Part shown: one piece after another, positions 52,639 to 60,391 of the stretch
Layout: every line of letters begins with the position of its first letter
How positions within the stretch are numbered: position 1 is the stretch's first letter
Origin: Pararhodobacter zhoushanensis
GTDB lineage: Bacteria > Pseudomonadota > Alphaproteobacteria > Rhodobacterales > Rhodobacteraceae
Reading direction: 5' to 3'
Assembly: GCF_003990445.1 (NCBI RefSeq)
Contig: NZ_REEZ01000014.1
Span: 1-64,000, forward strand
Length of the DNA stretch: 64,000 bases
Position numbers and translations under genes: made by a program
The notes under the pieces: generated by a model
What the model was told of the DNA's origin: nothing
The model's database searches: none
The model's input: only the letters and a program-made list of their open reading frames with translations

Positions 52639-52977
52639 ATGGATTGGAACCTGTGGCAACAGATCTTCAATGAACGGGGTGCGCTGCTCACGTTCTTCGG
52701 CGCGCTCGGCGGTGCTGTTCGGTCGGCAGCGCTCAAGACAACCTGGCGCGAAGGTCTGCGCGTCGTCTTCATGGGCGGTTCAACAGCGTTTGGCGTCGGC
52801 GTGCTTGCGCCCTTCATCCTGCGCCCGTGGATCGGCGATTTGCCAGATGACGTCGCGGGTGCCCTCGGCACGCTCTGCGCGGCTTCCTTTCTGGTTGGCC
52901 TGATGGCCGTGACCCTGATCGAGCGGCTGATCGACGGCAAGTCGATCGCGCCGCAGCAGGGGGGCGACGATGCCTGA
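52639..52977 (+). CDS. Putative holin
   Basis: A 112-residue membrane protein with three hydrophobic segments (GALLTFFGALGGAV; VVFMGGSTAFGVGVLAPFIL; LCAASFLVGLMAVTLI) and a charged tail, immediately before the endolysin module. This is the layout of class I holins, which make the inner-membrane lesion at lysis. Confidence 0.68.
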   Translation: MDWNLWQQIFNERGALLTFFGALGGAVRSAALKTTWREGLRVVFMGGSTAFGVGVLAPFILRPWIGDLPDDVAGALGTLCAASFLVGLMAVTLIERLIDGKSIAPQQGGDDA

Positions 52978-53101
52978 CCCGGTCCTGCGCCGCCCAAAGC
53001 GATCTCCCTGCGACGACTTCTGGCACACCATACGGGTCGGCATTCCGATCTTTGTTGTGCTGCTGGTTGCCTTGCCCGTCATGTTCAAAATGTTCGGATG
53101 A
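52970..53101 (+). CDS. Small membrane protein in lysis cassette (43 aa)
   Basis: MPDPVLRRPKRSPCDDFWHT then a single membrane helix (IPIFVVLLVALPVMFKMFG). It overlaps the holin stop by 8 bases. It could be an antiholin or second holin; too short for family assignment. Confidence 0.55.
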   Translation: MPDPVLRRPKRSPCDDFWHTIRVGIPIFVVLLVALPVMFKMFG

Positions 53102-53171
53102 AGGCGCACGGGCAAGATCTTCGACCTGCCCGCGCAGGGCTGATCCTGCGCATTCCCTGAAAGGAAAGACC

Positions 53172-53636
53172 ATGATCTATCAAGGCCGCGCCCGGCATCC
53201 GGTGCGCGAAGTCATCGTGCATTGTTCGGCAACCCGCCCGAGCTGGTTTCACAATCGCCCGCTGGCCGACAAGGTCGCCGAGATCCGGCGCTGGCATGTG
53301 CAGGATCGCGGCTGGCGCGACATTGGCTATCACTGGATCATCGACCGCGACGGCGCGGTGATGGCTGGCCGGAGTGAGACCGAAATCGGCGCGCATGTTG
53401 CGGGGCACAATGCGGGCACGATCGGGGTCAGCCTGATCGGTGGGCATGGTTCGGGCGCGCGCGACGCCTTCGCCGACAACTTCACGCCCGCGCAAGACGC
53501 GGCCCTGCGCCGCCTGATCGAGGCGATCAAGGGCCGGGTCGGCGGGTCGATGGCCCTGAGCGGGCATAACCAATACGCCTCCAAGGCGTGCCCCGGTTTC
53601 AATGTCGCTACATGGTACGCGGGCGGCGCGGCCTGA
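53172..53636 (+). CDS. Endolysin, N-acetylmuramoyl-L-alanine amidase
   Basis: A 154-residue amidase of the T7 lysozyme (amidase_2) type. Zinc ligands appear in VIVHCSATRP (His near residue 17) and further on HVAGHNAGT and the C-terminal SKACPGFNV; the catalytic Tyr region is YHWIIDRDG. ATG 53172 follows AAAGGAAAG. It lacks a signal peptide, so a holin must release it. Confidence 0.88.
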   Translation: MIYQGRARHPVREVIVHCSATRPSWFHNRPLADKVAEIRRWHVQDRGWRDIGYHWIIDRDGAVMAGRSETEIGAHVAGHNAGTIGVSLIGGHGSGARDAFADNFTPAQDAALRRLIEAIKGRVGGSMALSGHNQYASKACPGFNVATWYAGGAA

Positions 53637-53974
53637 TGCCGTCGCGCCTGGCGATTGGCGCGGCGGCGGGGCTTGGCTTGGCCGTCGCGGCCTATTCCTG
53701 GCACCTGATCGACCGCCGCGCCGCCGTGACTGAGGCGCGCACGGGCTACGTGCTGGCCGCTGAGCGCGACGCCGCACTGGCCGAGCTCGACGCCCTGCGC
53801 AAGGCGCAACGGGCCGCTGCCGTCGCAGCAGAGGGACTGCGCGGGCGCGTCGCCGAGGCTGAGGCCGAGGCCGAGGCGCGCGCGGCGCAATTGGAGGACT
53901 ACCGCCTTGAAACGACTGTTGACCCTGCTTGCGTTGTCGGTCCCGATCTGCTGCGCCGCCTGCGCGCAAACTGA
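53636..53974 (+). CDS. Rz-like inner-membrane spanin
   Basis: A 112-residue protein with an N-terminal signal anchor (LAIGAAAGLGLAVAAYSWHL) followed by a long Ala/Glu/Arg coiled coil (AALAELDALRKAQRAAAVAAEGLRGRVAEAEAEAEARAAQL). This is the i-spanin architecture. It starts at the ATGA of the amidase stop. Confidence 0.78.
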   Translation: MPSRLAIGAAAGLGLAVAAYSWHLIDRRAAVTEARTGYVLAAERDAALAELDALRKAQRAAAVAAEGLRGRVAEAEAEAEARAAQLEDYRLETTVDPACVVGPDLLRRLRAN

Positions 53975-54209
53975 CGCCGCGCGCCTTGCTGCTGCCGGTC
54001 GCTCGATCGGTACGGCCCGCGCCGCCCCGGCTGTGGCCGAGGTGTTTGCAACCCCGCCTGAGGACTGCCGCCGCACCACGCGTGGCGGCGTGCTCGCGGG
54101 TGAGCGTCTGGACGTCGCCGTCTTGCGCCTCGATGCCGCCCTGGCGCGCCAGAACGCCCGCACGCTTGCCTGTGCCGATTGGCTGAGTGCCGCCCTTCGC
54201 CACCCATAG
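53907..54209 (+). CDS. Rz1-like outer-membrane lipoprotein spanin (nested)
   Basis: A 100-residue lipoprotein whose gene begins inside Rz in another frame. MKRLLTLLALSVPICCAAC is a lipoprotein signal with a lipobox cysteine. The mature part is short with Arg/Ala-rich helices and cysteines (PEDCRR, ACADW). Nested Rz/Rz1 genes are the classical spanin pair that fuses the two membranes at lysis. Confidence 0.75.
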   Translation: MKRLLTLLALSVPICCAACAQTDAARLAAAGRSIGTARAAPAVAEVFATPPEDCRRTTRGGVLAGERLDVAVLRLDAALARQNARTLACADWLSAALRHP

Positions 54210-54261
54210 GCTGCGTTGGCAATCGAGCACCTGAAACACTGTTCACCTTTGGAGAAACACA

Positions 54262-54537
54262 ATGAAAGACAAGGCAATCCATATTTCCCGTCACAACGGA
54301 TCACCTGGTGAAAATCTGTGGCCGATCACGCCCAGCGACGACGCGGATCTGGCGTTTGTGACGCGCGGTCTTTACGTCGGCGGCGATGGCGATCTGATGG
54401 TTATTCCCTGGAACGGGGGCGAGCTGGGCGATCCGGTGCCGATCGTGGGCGTGCTGGCGGGATCGCTCTTGCCGTTCCGGGTGGCGCGCGTGCTGGCAAC
54501 AGGCACGACGGCGACAAACATCGTGGGGATCGACTGA
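54262..54537 (+). CDS. Hypothetical phage protein (91 aa)
   Basis: A 91-residue beta-rich protein, MKDKAIHISRHNGSPGENLW to TNIVGID, with a GAGAAAC upstream sequence. The segment DGDLMVIPWNGGELGDPVPI repeats a small-fold pattern seen in phage spike-associated proteins (DUF-type). Function unknown. Confidence 0.6.
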   Translation: MKDKAIHISRHNGSPGENLWPITPSDDADLAFVTRGLYVGGDGDLMVIPWNGGELGDPVPIVGVLAGSLLPFRVARVLATGTTATNIVGID

Positions 54538-55709
54538 TGCTGTCGCTTGGCCTTGGGCTGGGCCTCACGCAGACGCGGGCAGGGGGCAGTCGCTGGACGC
54601 CTGCTGCCATCTTCGGCCCGTCCGACACGGGCGTCTTGTTCGACGCCCGCGACCTGAGGACGCTTTTCCTGACAAGCGCGGGCATCACCAACGTATCCAC
54701 GCCGGGCCAGCCTAGCGGCTTGGTACTCGACAAGAGCAAGGGGCTGGCACTCGGGCCGGAAGTGCTATCGAACGGCGATTTCTCGAACGACCTGACGGGG
54801 TGGCTGGACCCGGACGGGCATTGGTCTGCCGTGGGGGGTGGCGCCTATCACGCCAGCACATCGAATTTCTCAATGCTGCTGGGCGACGTGAGCGCCAGCG
54901 CCGGGAAGTATTCACAGCTGGCGTTTAAGGTCTCGGGCTACGGCGGGGCAGCTGGATTGCGAGTGCAGTTCCGGCTTGCGGATCAATCCGTCATCACCAG
55001 CCCCTCGCCGTTCAGCGACTACGCGGGCAGCTCGAACCCAGCGATCCGGGCTGACGGCACGTACACTTGGAGAGGCGTTGTTCCAGCGACGGCCAAATAC
55101 ATCTCCTTCGCCCGCGACGTCTTTGGTGGTGGGTCGGCTGAGTTCACCATCGACAGTGTGTCTTTGCGGGATGTCGTCGGCTTTCACGGCGCGCAGCCGA
55201 CGGCAGGCGCTCGCCCGACATACCAGAGCACCGGCCTTTCCTTCGACGGCAGCGACGACCGGCTGATGACGACGTTCAAGCCGGGTCTGAGTGGCACGAT
55301 TATGTCGCGGTTCAATGGAGACGCGCCAAACAGGGCCTTACTCGGATGCACCCTCGGGCCGAACGGACATGCGCGGCTGGTTCTGGACTCGTCGGGCAGG
55401 TTGGCGGCGGGGGTTGGCTTGCAAAGCGCTAGTGTCCTCTCAGCCGGGCCTGACCTCCGCAACGCATGGCATGCAGGTGCGGTGAGTTGGGACGGCACCA
55501 CCGTTAAACTCTATCTCGACGGGTCAGAGGTGTACTCCGATGCACAGGTTGGATCGGTAAACACCACCGTTGACATGGCAATCGGCGCCCTCAACTCGGG
55601 AGGCACGGCTACCGGCTTCTGGTCCGGCCAAATTTCCGACGCTCTCGTCATCGACCGCGCAGCGACCCCTGCCGAAATTCTCAAACTTCACAACCATTGG
55701 AGCGCCTAA
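54537..55709 (+). CDS. LamG-like concanavalin-fold phage protein
   Basis: A 390-residue protein from ATG 54537 (a longer upstream frame is false). After an N-terminal stretch with GPEVLSNGDFSNDLTGWLDPDGHW (carbohydrate-binding-like jelly roll) comes a LamG-type domain (LSFDGSDDRLMTTF...WHAGAVSWDGTTVKLYLDGSEVY...AIGALNSGGTATGFWSGQI). Such lectin folds in late phage genes often form virion decorations or receptor contacts. It lies after the lysis genes, which is unusual. Confidence 0.75.
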   Translation: MLSLGLGLGLTQTRAGGSRWTPAAIFGPSDTGVLFDARDLRTLFLTSAGITNVSTPGQPSGLVLDKSKGLALGPEVLSNGDFSNDLTGWLDPDGHWSAVGGGAYHASTSNFSMLLGDVSASAGKYSQLAFKVSGYGGAAGLRVQFRLADQSVITSPSPFSDYAGSSNPAIRADGTYTWRGVVPATAKYISFARDVFGGGSAEFTIDSVSLRDVVGFHGAQPTAGARPTYQSTGLSFDGSDDRLMTTFKPGLSGTIMSRFNGDAPNRALLGCTLGPNGHARLVLDSSGRLAAGVGLQSASVLSAGPDLRNAWHAGAVSWDGTTVKLYLDGSEVYSDAQVGSVNTTVDMAIGALNSGGTATGFWSGQISDALVIDRAATPAEILKLHNHWSA

Positions 55710-55710
55710 A

Positions 55711-56112
55711 ATGGGCCAAGTCCCTTGCATCATCATCGTCCCCGAGGCTCAAGCCGAGAAGCTGTCCATCGTTTTTCAGGCGATGGGCCGAGGGCCGGAC
55801 AGCTTCACACAGGGCCGAAAGGTCTGCGCGAAAGATCCTGGCGCAACGCCTGAAACCGCGCCGACGCATCGCCTCATGCAGGACATGAGCGCCACGGCAG
55901 AGCTGGAAGCCATGTGGCGGCTGATGGCGGCTGGCGATGCCATGCCGCAGGTCAACTGGGGCGAAACGCCGGGCATCACCGAGGGCAGCGCGATCGCTGC
56001 CGCGCAGAGCATGAGCGTGTTTTCTGTGGCAGGGCCGATGCAGACCGTGTGGAACGCCGGGGCAATCCTTGACGGGCAGGGCCTCCAGTTTGTACCGGAC
56101 CCGGAGATTTAG
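55711..56112 (+). CDS. Hypothetical phage protein (133 aa)
   Basis: A 133-residue protein, MGQVPCIIIVPEAQAEKLSI to QFVPDPEI, immediately after the LamG-like gene. No family is recognised. It probably shares that gene's transcription. Confidence 0.6.
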   Translation: MGQVPCIIIVPEAQAEKLSIVFQAMGRGPDSFTQGRKVCAKDPGATPETAPTHRLMQDMSATAELEAMWRLMAAGDAMPQVNWGETPGITEGSAIAAAQSMSVFSVAGPMQTVWNAGAILDGQGLQFVPDPEI

Positions 56113-56341
56113 CGGCTGCTGGCACGTTTCGACAGCATAATGGGGGTGCTGGCGCTGAGAGTGGAGGCGAGGTGATCACCTTTGACCAGAGCCTTCCCGT
56201 CGCCGCAGGCTTAGGTCGCTGATACTTCGCATGCAGCAGCGCATTTTTTCCGACGCGTGGAGGGGGGTGTTTGGAAATTCCACTCTAGGGAGAATGATCG
56301 TGTTAAACTGATGTTTCTAAAGCAGACTCAGGAGGGGTAAG

Positions 56342-56587
56342 ATGAGTGCTCTTAGGGGTCCGGGTACGCTGACGTATGATGACGGCGGTTCGTTTATCGT
56401 GCATGTGGACATAAAATTTCCGGAAGGAAAAGGAGACATCACCGCAGCAAAGATGGTGCAGATCGCCGAGCGGCAACGGCCTGGACGTTTGCATTGTGGC
56501 CACATTACGGTCTCAGCACTTGTTACTGACGGCCATCCGAATGGGAATGGGCACATCGTCATCTGTGGGAAACCAGTGATCAGTTGA
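56342..56587 (+). CDS. Hypothetical small protein (81 aa)
   Basis: MSALRGPGTLTYDDGGSFIV to GKPVIS, with a strong AGGAGGGG ribosome-binding site 4 bases before the ATG. Beta-rich, with no known motif. It lies in the moron segment at the right end of the prophage and may have its own promoter. Confidence 0.6.
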   Translation: MSALRGPGTLTYDDGGSFIVHVDIKFPEGKGDITAAKMVQIAERQRPGRLHCGHITVSALVTDGHPNGNGHIVICGKPVIS

Positions 56588-56768
56588 TATGACGTGCAAG
56601 GCGGATGCTTGGCGGGGCGCGAGCATACCGCCGGTGTTCTTCGACCTAGTCGCCGAGGAATCGCGGATTTCAACGAAGCGCTCGCGCCGTTCGATCACTG
56701 GACGGGCGTGCTCGCGGCGCATGGGTCGAAGGGGGTAGGGGATCTGTGAGCACTTCCTTCGCTCAAGT

Positions 56769-56783
56769 GTTCGCTCTATGTTC
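56769..56783 (+). promoter_or_regulatory. Alphaproteobacterial LexA (SOS) box
   Basis: GTTC-GCTCTAT-GTTC is an exact match to the alphaproteobacterial LexA consensus GTTC-N7-GTTC. It ends 5 bases before the ATG at 56789, so LexA bound here would cover the transcription start. Confidence 0.65.
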
Positions 56784-56788
56784 CGTCC

Positions 56789-57007
56789 ATGGAAGGATCA
56801 ATCGTCATCCGCCTGGCCTGCGTTTGTGGGCATTCTGCTACCTTGGAAGCGGAACAGCTTGGCTGTGACGCAGGAAGGTTCATGGCTTTCGACCGGCTGC
56901 GGTGTACCGCGTGCGGTCGCCGGGGTCGGCCTGCGAGCGTAACCCGGTCCTGGACCGCTGGTGAAATGCACCCGCCGTATATCGGGAGCTATTCGAGAAG
57001 AGTGTGA
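56789..57007 (+). CDS. Small zinc-ribbon protein under a LexA box
   Basis: MEGSIVIRLACVCGHSATLE to IGSYSRRV, 72 residues, with CVC and CTAC cysteine pairs forming a likely zinc ribbon. The ATG sits almost directly after the LexA box with no room for a ribosome-binding site, so translation would be leaderless. Probably DNA-damage induced. Function unknown. Confidence 0.5.
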   Translation: MEGSIVIRLACVCGHSATLEAEQLGCDAGRFMAFDRLRCTACGRRGRPASVTRSWTAGEMHPPYIGSYSRRV

Positions 57008-57179
57008 GAGAAACGCATGATGATAGTTGGGGGAGGCTTTCCGTGACCTCTGGAGCAGATCATGAGAAGGTCGCACGTTTCGACACGACCCGGCGGTGAC
57101 TAACGGCCCACAGCGGAGTTTCGAGCTATTCGCGCAGAATAACCGCCTACGTGTCTTTGGGGTCGGTGCGACCCGCCCC

Positions 57180-57443
57180 TCAGCCGTACGCTACCACCCG
57201 GCCATTTTGTAAGACCACGCGATACTCTGAATTCCAGAACTGGCTATTCCAGCTGTTAGAGAGCGTGTAAGTTAGAACCTCTTGGTTGCCAGCTGCCTGA
57301 ACGCTCTGAGGTGTCCCCAAGATGCCGACAACATTCTGCCTGGTCATGCCGAGCGACAAATCATTCATAGACTGAGCACTCTGTCCGCACCCAGCGAGAA
57401 CCGCGAGCGCGATAAGCGCTGCGCTGGTAAATCTTAGATTCAT
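57180..57443 (-). CDS. BamE/SmpA-like lipoprotein (prophage moron)
   Basis: An 87-residue lipoprotein. ATG 57443 gives MNLRFTSAALIALAVLAGC with a clear lipobox (LAGC). The mature part carries SmpA/OmlA features: LSLGMTRQNVVGILGTPQSV and a C-terminal beta segment (YRVVLQNGRVVAYG). It is the only gene in the right arm on the minus strand. Prophage lipoproteins of this kind can exclude superinfecting phages or modify the outer membrane; this is inference. Confidence 0.78.
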   Translation of the reverse strand: MNLRFTSAALIALAVLAGCGQSAQSMNDLSLGMTRQNVVGILGTPQSVQAAGNQEVLTYTLSNSWNSQFWNSEYRVVLQNGRVVAYG

Positions 57444-57963
57444 GGCAATGTTTACTCCCAAAAGCGGCGAACTCTTCGCCGCGCTAGCTATGCATACCGG
57501 CGGCCGGGGCTGCAAGCCCTCGGGTGCCGGAGGGAGAAAGCTGCGAAATGTGATGTAAGCCAGCCCTACGGTCTCCCCTCACTCTAGGCTGTGGATGTAG
57601 GGAGCTCGCCGGTTCAAAGTGTCAAACAGGCTCGGCTCTCCCCGCCTATTTTTGCGCATGCCACGGTCTACGAATGAAGTTCCTCTATAATGCCGGGAAC
57701 GAGACGCCAATCGCCTGCGCGTTACGGCCATTCGTGCCGGGCGTAGCGAAGGTCCGGCTTCCGCCCTTCACGATGACGCGACAACTGAGTCACTAACCGC
57801 GCCACGGCGGAATAGGGAACTATGTGACGGCTCCTGGCGCTGCATGAAAGCTGGGCGTTTTCGCCCATGCTTCGCCCATGCTTGGAGGTATTTGCAGCGG
57901 TTTTTACGGTCCAAAAAGAGAACATGCAAGGTATTTAACATGAACAAATGTCTTGGAACTGTT
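57444..57963. other. Gene-poor stretch before attR
   Basis: About 520 bases up to the attR core. A 67-codon minus-strand frame (57722-57925) lacks supporting features. The promoter of the lipoprotein gene should lie at the left end of this stretch. No phage gene was recognised. Confidence 0.5.
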
Positions 57964-58008
57964 TTCGGGAGGCAGGGGCCGGAGGTTCGAATCCTCTCAC
58001 TCCGACCA
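57964..58008 (+). other. attR core (45-bp direct repeat)
   Basis: A perfect copy of the 3' half of tRNA-Pro(CGG), including anticodon loop and CCA. Bases before it differ from the tRNA 5' half, so this is a truncated tRNA remnant at the right end of the prophage and not a functional tRNA. Confidence 0.93.
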
Positions 58009-58216
58009 GTATTTCCCGCAAAATTCCCGCTTTGTTGGCAGCGCGTTTGGGTTCTTTGAACTCAGCGGCTGTGCTGTGTGGAGAAGGCGCACGCCTTGTT
58101 GGTCGCCCTCATCAAGCTGATGCGGGCTTGGACGGATCATGGCCGGGATCCCGTATTTGTCCACAAGATCATAGCGGTGGCACCGCTGGTCTGGGTGTTG
58201 GCTTGCTGTTCGAAAG

Positions 58217-59026
58217 CTAACGCCGGAAGGTCAGTCCGATCCTGAAACGTCGCGCACCGGGGCCGAGCGCGGCTGGTGCGGGCGTGAAGGGGGAGGCGTT
58301 ATGCGCTGCGGTGAGGGTGGCGGCATCCAGCGCCGGGATGCCCGAGCTTTCGACCAGAGTTACGGCCAGCAAGGCTCCGTTCGCTGCCACCTCAAGCCCC
58401 AGCACCACCGTGCCGTGCCCGGCTCCTCGTCGCGCGTGACGCTCGATCCGGGCGCGGATCTGAGCGCCCCAGGCGGCCAGTGCGCGCCGATCGCTGCCCG
58501 TGCCGCCAGCGTCAGCGGCGCGCGCGTTAGCGCCAGATTGTGCGCCGTCGCCGTCGCCCAGAGCGCGAAGCGCAGGCTGCGCTGACGGCGCTGTCGGGGG
58601 CGGCGCTGGCCTTGCGGTGACCGGCTCGGCGAGGCGGCGCGCCGGGGGTCTGGGGGTGCGGTGCGGCGCGAGTTGTCCGAGCGCGTCAAGGTCGGTGTCT
58701 TGCTGCGTCAGGAGAGGCGGAGCGAGAGCCGTGGCGGTTCGCGGCGGACTTGGGGATGCAGCCGGGGAAGGGGCGGGAAGGTCAGGTGACGGGGCCTCTG
58801 CTTGCGGCGGTTCAGGCAGTGTGGCGACGGGCGGCGCGTCGGCGACGGGGCGCTGCCATTCGGCGACCAGTGCCGCAAGCGTACCGTCTGCGCGGGCGAC
58901 GGTCGCGCTGTTCGCGCCTTGCGCGCCCGCCGCACCGGCCGCGTCGCCGGAGGGTGCGGGGAACACCAGCAGGTGCAGGCCGACAGCAAGGCCAAGGCAG
59001 CCAAGGAAGCGCGCAGTTTCGCTCAT
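58217..59026 (-). CDS. TonB family energy transducer
   Basis: A 269-residue protein, the last gene of the iron-uptake operon. An N-terminal anchor (FLGCLGLAVGLHLLVFPAP) is followed by a Pro/Ala-rich periplasmic spacer and a C-terminal TonB domain (HARRGAGHGTVVLGLEVAANGALLAVTLVESSGIPALDAA). It transmits proton-motive force to outer-membrane receptors together with ExbB/ExbD encoded just upstream. Confidence 0.85.
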   Translation of the reverse strand: MSETARFLGCLGLAVGLHLLVFPAPSGDAAGAAGAQGANSATVARADGTLAALVAEWQRPVADAPPVATLPEPPQAEAPSPDLPAPSPAASPSPPRTATALAPPLLTQQDTDLDALGQLAPHRTPRPPARRLAEPVTARPAPPPTAPSAQPALRALGDGDGAQSGANARAADAGGTGSDRRALAAWGAQIRARIERHARRGAGHGTVVLGLEVAANGALLAVTLVESSGIPALDAATLTAAHNASPFTPAPAALGPGARRFRIGLTFRR

Positions 59027-59394
59027 GGGCGCAGAACCACCAGTTGCGTCTGTTCGAAACCGGCAGCGTTCAGGCGATTGAGGAGGGCGACAAGGCTGGA
59101 TCCGGGCAGGGCACTGTCGACATGCAGGCGCAAGGCATTGCCGTCGGGCTCGAGCGCGCTGAACACGTCCTCGCCGCGCGCCTCGCCCAGTGCCAGCGTA
59201 CCATCGGCGGCGACAAAAAGGCGCAACCCGTCCGGCGGCCTTTCGCCCTCGGCTGACGGAAGCGAGACGGGAAGGGGATCAGCAGGCTCAAGCCGGGCTG
59301 AGACGGCGAGAAGGATCAGCAAGAGCACGGCGACATTGATCATCGGCAACAGCGGCTCGCGGATCGGGGCTGGCTGGCGTCGCCGCAGGGTCAT
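59023..59394 (-). CDS. ExbD-like biopolymer transport protein (second copy)
   Basis: A 123-residue ExbD/TolR type protein: cytoplasmic start MTLRRRQPAPIREPLLP, one membrane segment (MINVAVLLLILLAVSARL) and a periplasmic domain ending FEQTQLVVLRP. The helix lacks the usual pore aspartate (MIN instead of MID), so this paralogue may be structural. Start and stop overlap both neighbours. Confidence 0.8.
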   Translation of the reverse strand: MTLRRRQPAPIREPLLPMINVAVLLLILLAVSARLEPADPLPVSLPSAEGERPPDGLRLFVAADGTLALGEARGEDVFSALEPDGNALRLHVDSALPGSSLVALLNRLNAAGFEQTQLVVLRP

Positions 59395-59780
59395 GGCGTT
59401 GCCATGAGTATGACGCGAAACCTGCTGTCGTGTTGGAGCTGAGATAGCACGGGCGCGAGCTCGGCCACCGTGGCGCCGTCGCGCAGCGCCAGAATCACCG
59501 AGGCGTCAGGGCTGGGCATGAGCGGCATAAGGGACGCGATCAGCCTCTCCTGCGCCACCGGGACGCCGTTCAGCCAGAGCGCGCCACCCGTGCCGAGTTC
59601 GATCAACCGCGGTGGGCCCTGCCATTGGCCGCTGCCCCCGGCGCTGGCATTCAGCGGCAGGGCATCCGGCTGATCGAGCCGGGCCGAGACCATGAAGAAA
59701 ACGATGAGCAGAAACACCACGTCGATCATGGCGACCATGCTGGATCGGCGGCGTTGACGGGGCGCGCGCAGCGGGGTCAT
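59391..59780 (-). CDS. ExbD-like biopolymer transport protein (first copy)
   Basis: A 129-residue ExbD protein. MTPLRAPRQRRRSSMVAMIDVVFLLIVFFMV shows the single helix with the conserved proton-path Asp (MIDVVF). The periplasmic domain ends DSRFRVILMATP. It overlaps the ExbB gene by 4 bases. Confidence 0.85.
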   Translation of the reverse strand: MTPLRAPRQRRRSSMVAMIDVVFLLIVFFMVSARLDQPDALPLNASAGGSGQWQGPPRLIELGTGGALWLNGVPVAQERLIASLMPLMPSPDASVILALRDGATVAELAPVLSQLQHDSRFRVILMATP

Positions 59781-60391
59781 GGCGCGGCGTGTTTTGTCGT
59801 AAAGACCCGGCTCGTCGTGCTTTCCATCGTCTCGGCAAGGCGGTCGAGAATGCCCTCAAACCATGCATGCGCCGCCAGCGCCGGGATGGCCACGATCATC
59901 CCGGCGGCGGTGGTCAGCAGGGCTTGCCAGATGCCACCGGCAAGCAGGGCCGGGTCGGCGCGGCTCCCCGCATCGGCCAGAGTTTGAAAGGCGTCGATCA
60001 TGCCCAGCACTGTGCCCAGCAATCCCAGCAGCGGTGCCAGCGTTCCGATCAGATCCAGAAGCCGCAGGCCGGAACCCAGCCGGGCGAGCGTCTCTTTCGC
60101 GATGCGTTCGCAGTCTTCGCGCGCCACGGCGTCGGGCAGGCGAGCCGCCAGCTCAATGCTGGCCCGCACCACGTCCAGCGCTGCGCCCGTGCCGCCAAGT
60201 TCGGGACGCTGACCGCGGGCGTAGCTGTCGGCGGCCACCCGCGCCGCGCGGTGAGAGAACGCGCCGTGCCGCCAGAGCGACAGGACCTTCCACAAGATGA
60301 CTGTCAGTGTGAGCACGGACAGCAATGCCAGAAGCGCCATGACCGGCCCGCCCCGGTGAAGGAGGTCCTGAAGGGTTTCGAACCGTGTCAT
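59777..60391 (-). CDS. ExbB/MotA/TolQ proton channel protein
   Basis: A 204-residue protein; ATG 60391 (MTRFETLQDLLHRGGPVMAL) removes a false N-terminal extension. Three membrane helices: residues about 17-37, a second in LDLIGTLAPLLGLLGTVLGMIDAFQTLA with the family GTV motif, and a third in IWQALLTTAAGMIVAIPALAAH. It forms the motor with ExbD and TonB. Confidence 0.88.
   Translation of the reverse strand: MTRFETLQDLLHRGGPVMALLALLSVLTLTVILWKVLSLWRHGAFSHRAARVAADSYARGQRPELGGTGAALDVVRASIELAARLPDAVAREDCERIAKETLARLGSGLRLLDLIGTLAPLLGLLGTVLGMIDAFQTLADAGSRADPALLAGGIWQALLTTAAGMIVAIPALAAHAWFEGILDRLAETMESTTSRVFTTKHAAP

Larger units (their letters stand above)
18504..58008. mobile_element. Lambda-like siphovirus prophage, about 39.5 kb
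   Basis: Bounded by 45-bp direct repeats of the tRNA-Pro 3' end. It contains integrase, excisionase-like gene, repressor/Cro region, replication-like genes, terminase, portal, capsid, tail, fibre and lysis genes in conventional order, with no obvious break in an essential gene. Terminase of the lambda gpA type, gpW, lambda-type portal, protease-capsid fusion and a G/GT frameshift point to a long, flexible-tailed phage. Cargo genes lie at both ends: 18.8-23.2 kb on the left and 56.3-57.4 kb on the right. The element appears intact enough to be inducible, which is inference. Confidence 0.93.

Noticed and set aside
57964-58008. A second tRNA-Pro at attR
   Set aside because: Only the 3' half is present; the 5' acceptor and D-arm are missing, so it is an att remnant.
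18504-58008. A 2-aminoadenine (Z) genome phage, suggested by the MazZ-type gene
   Set aside because: No PurZ-like adenylosuccinate synthetase and no dedicated DNA polymerase were found in the element.
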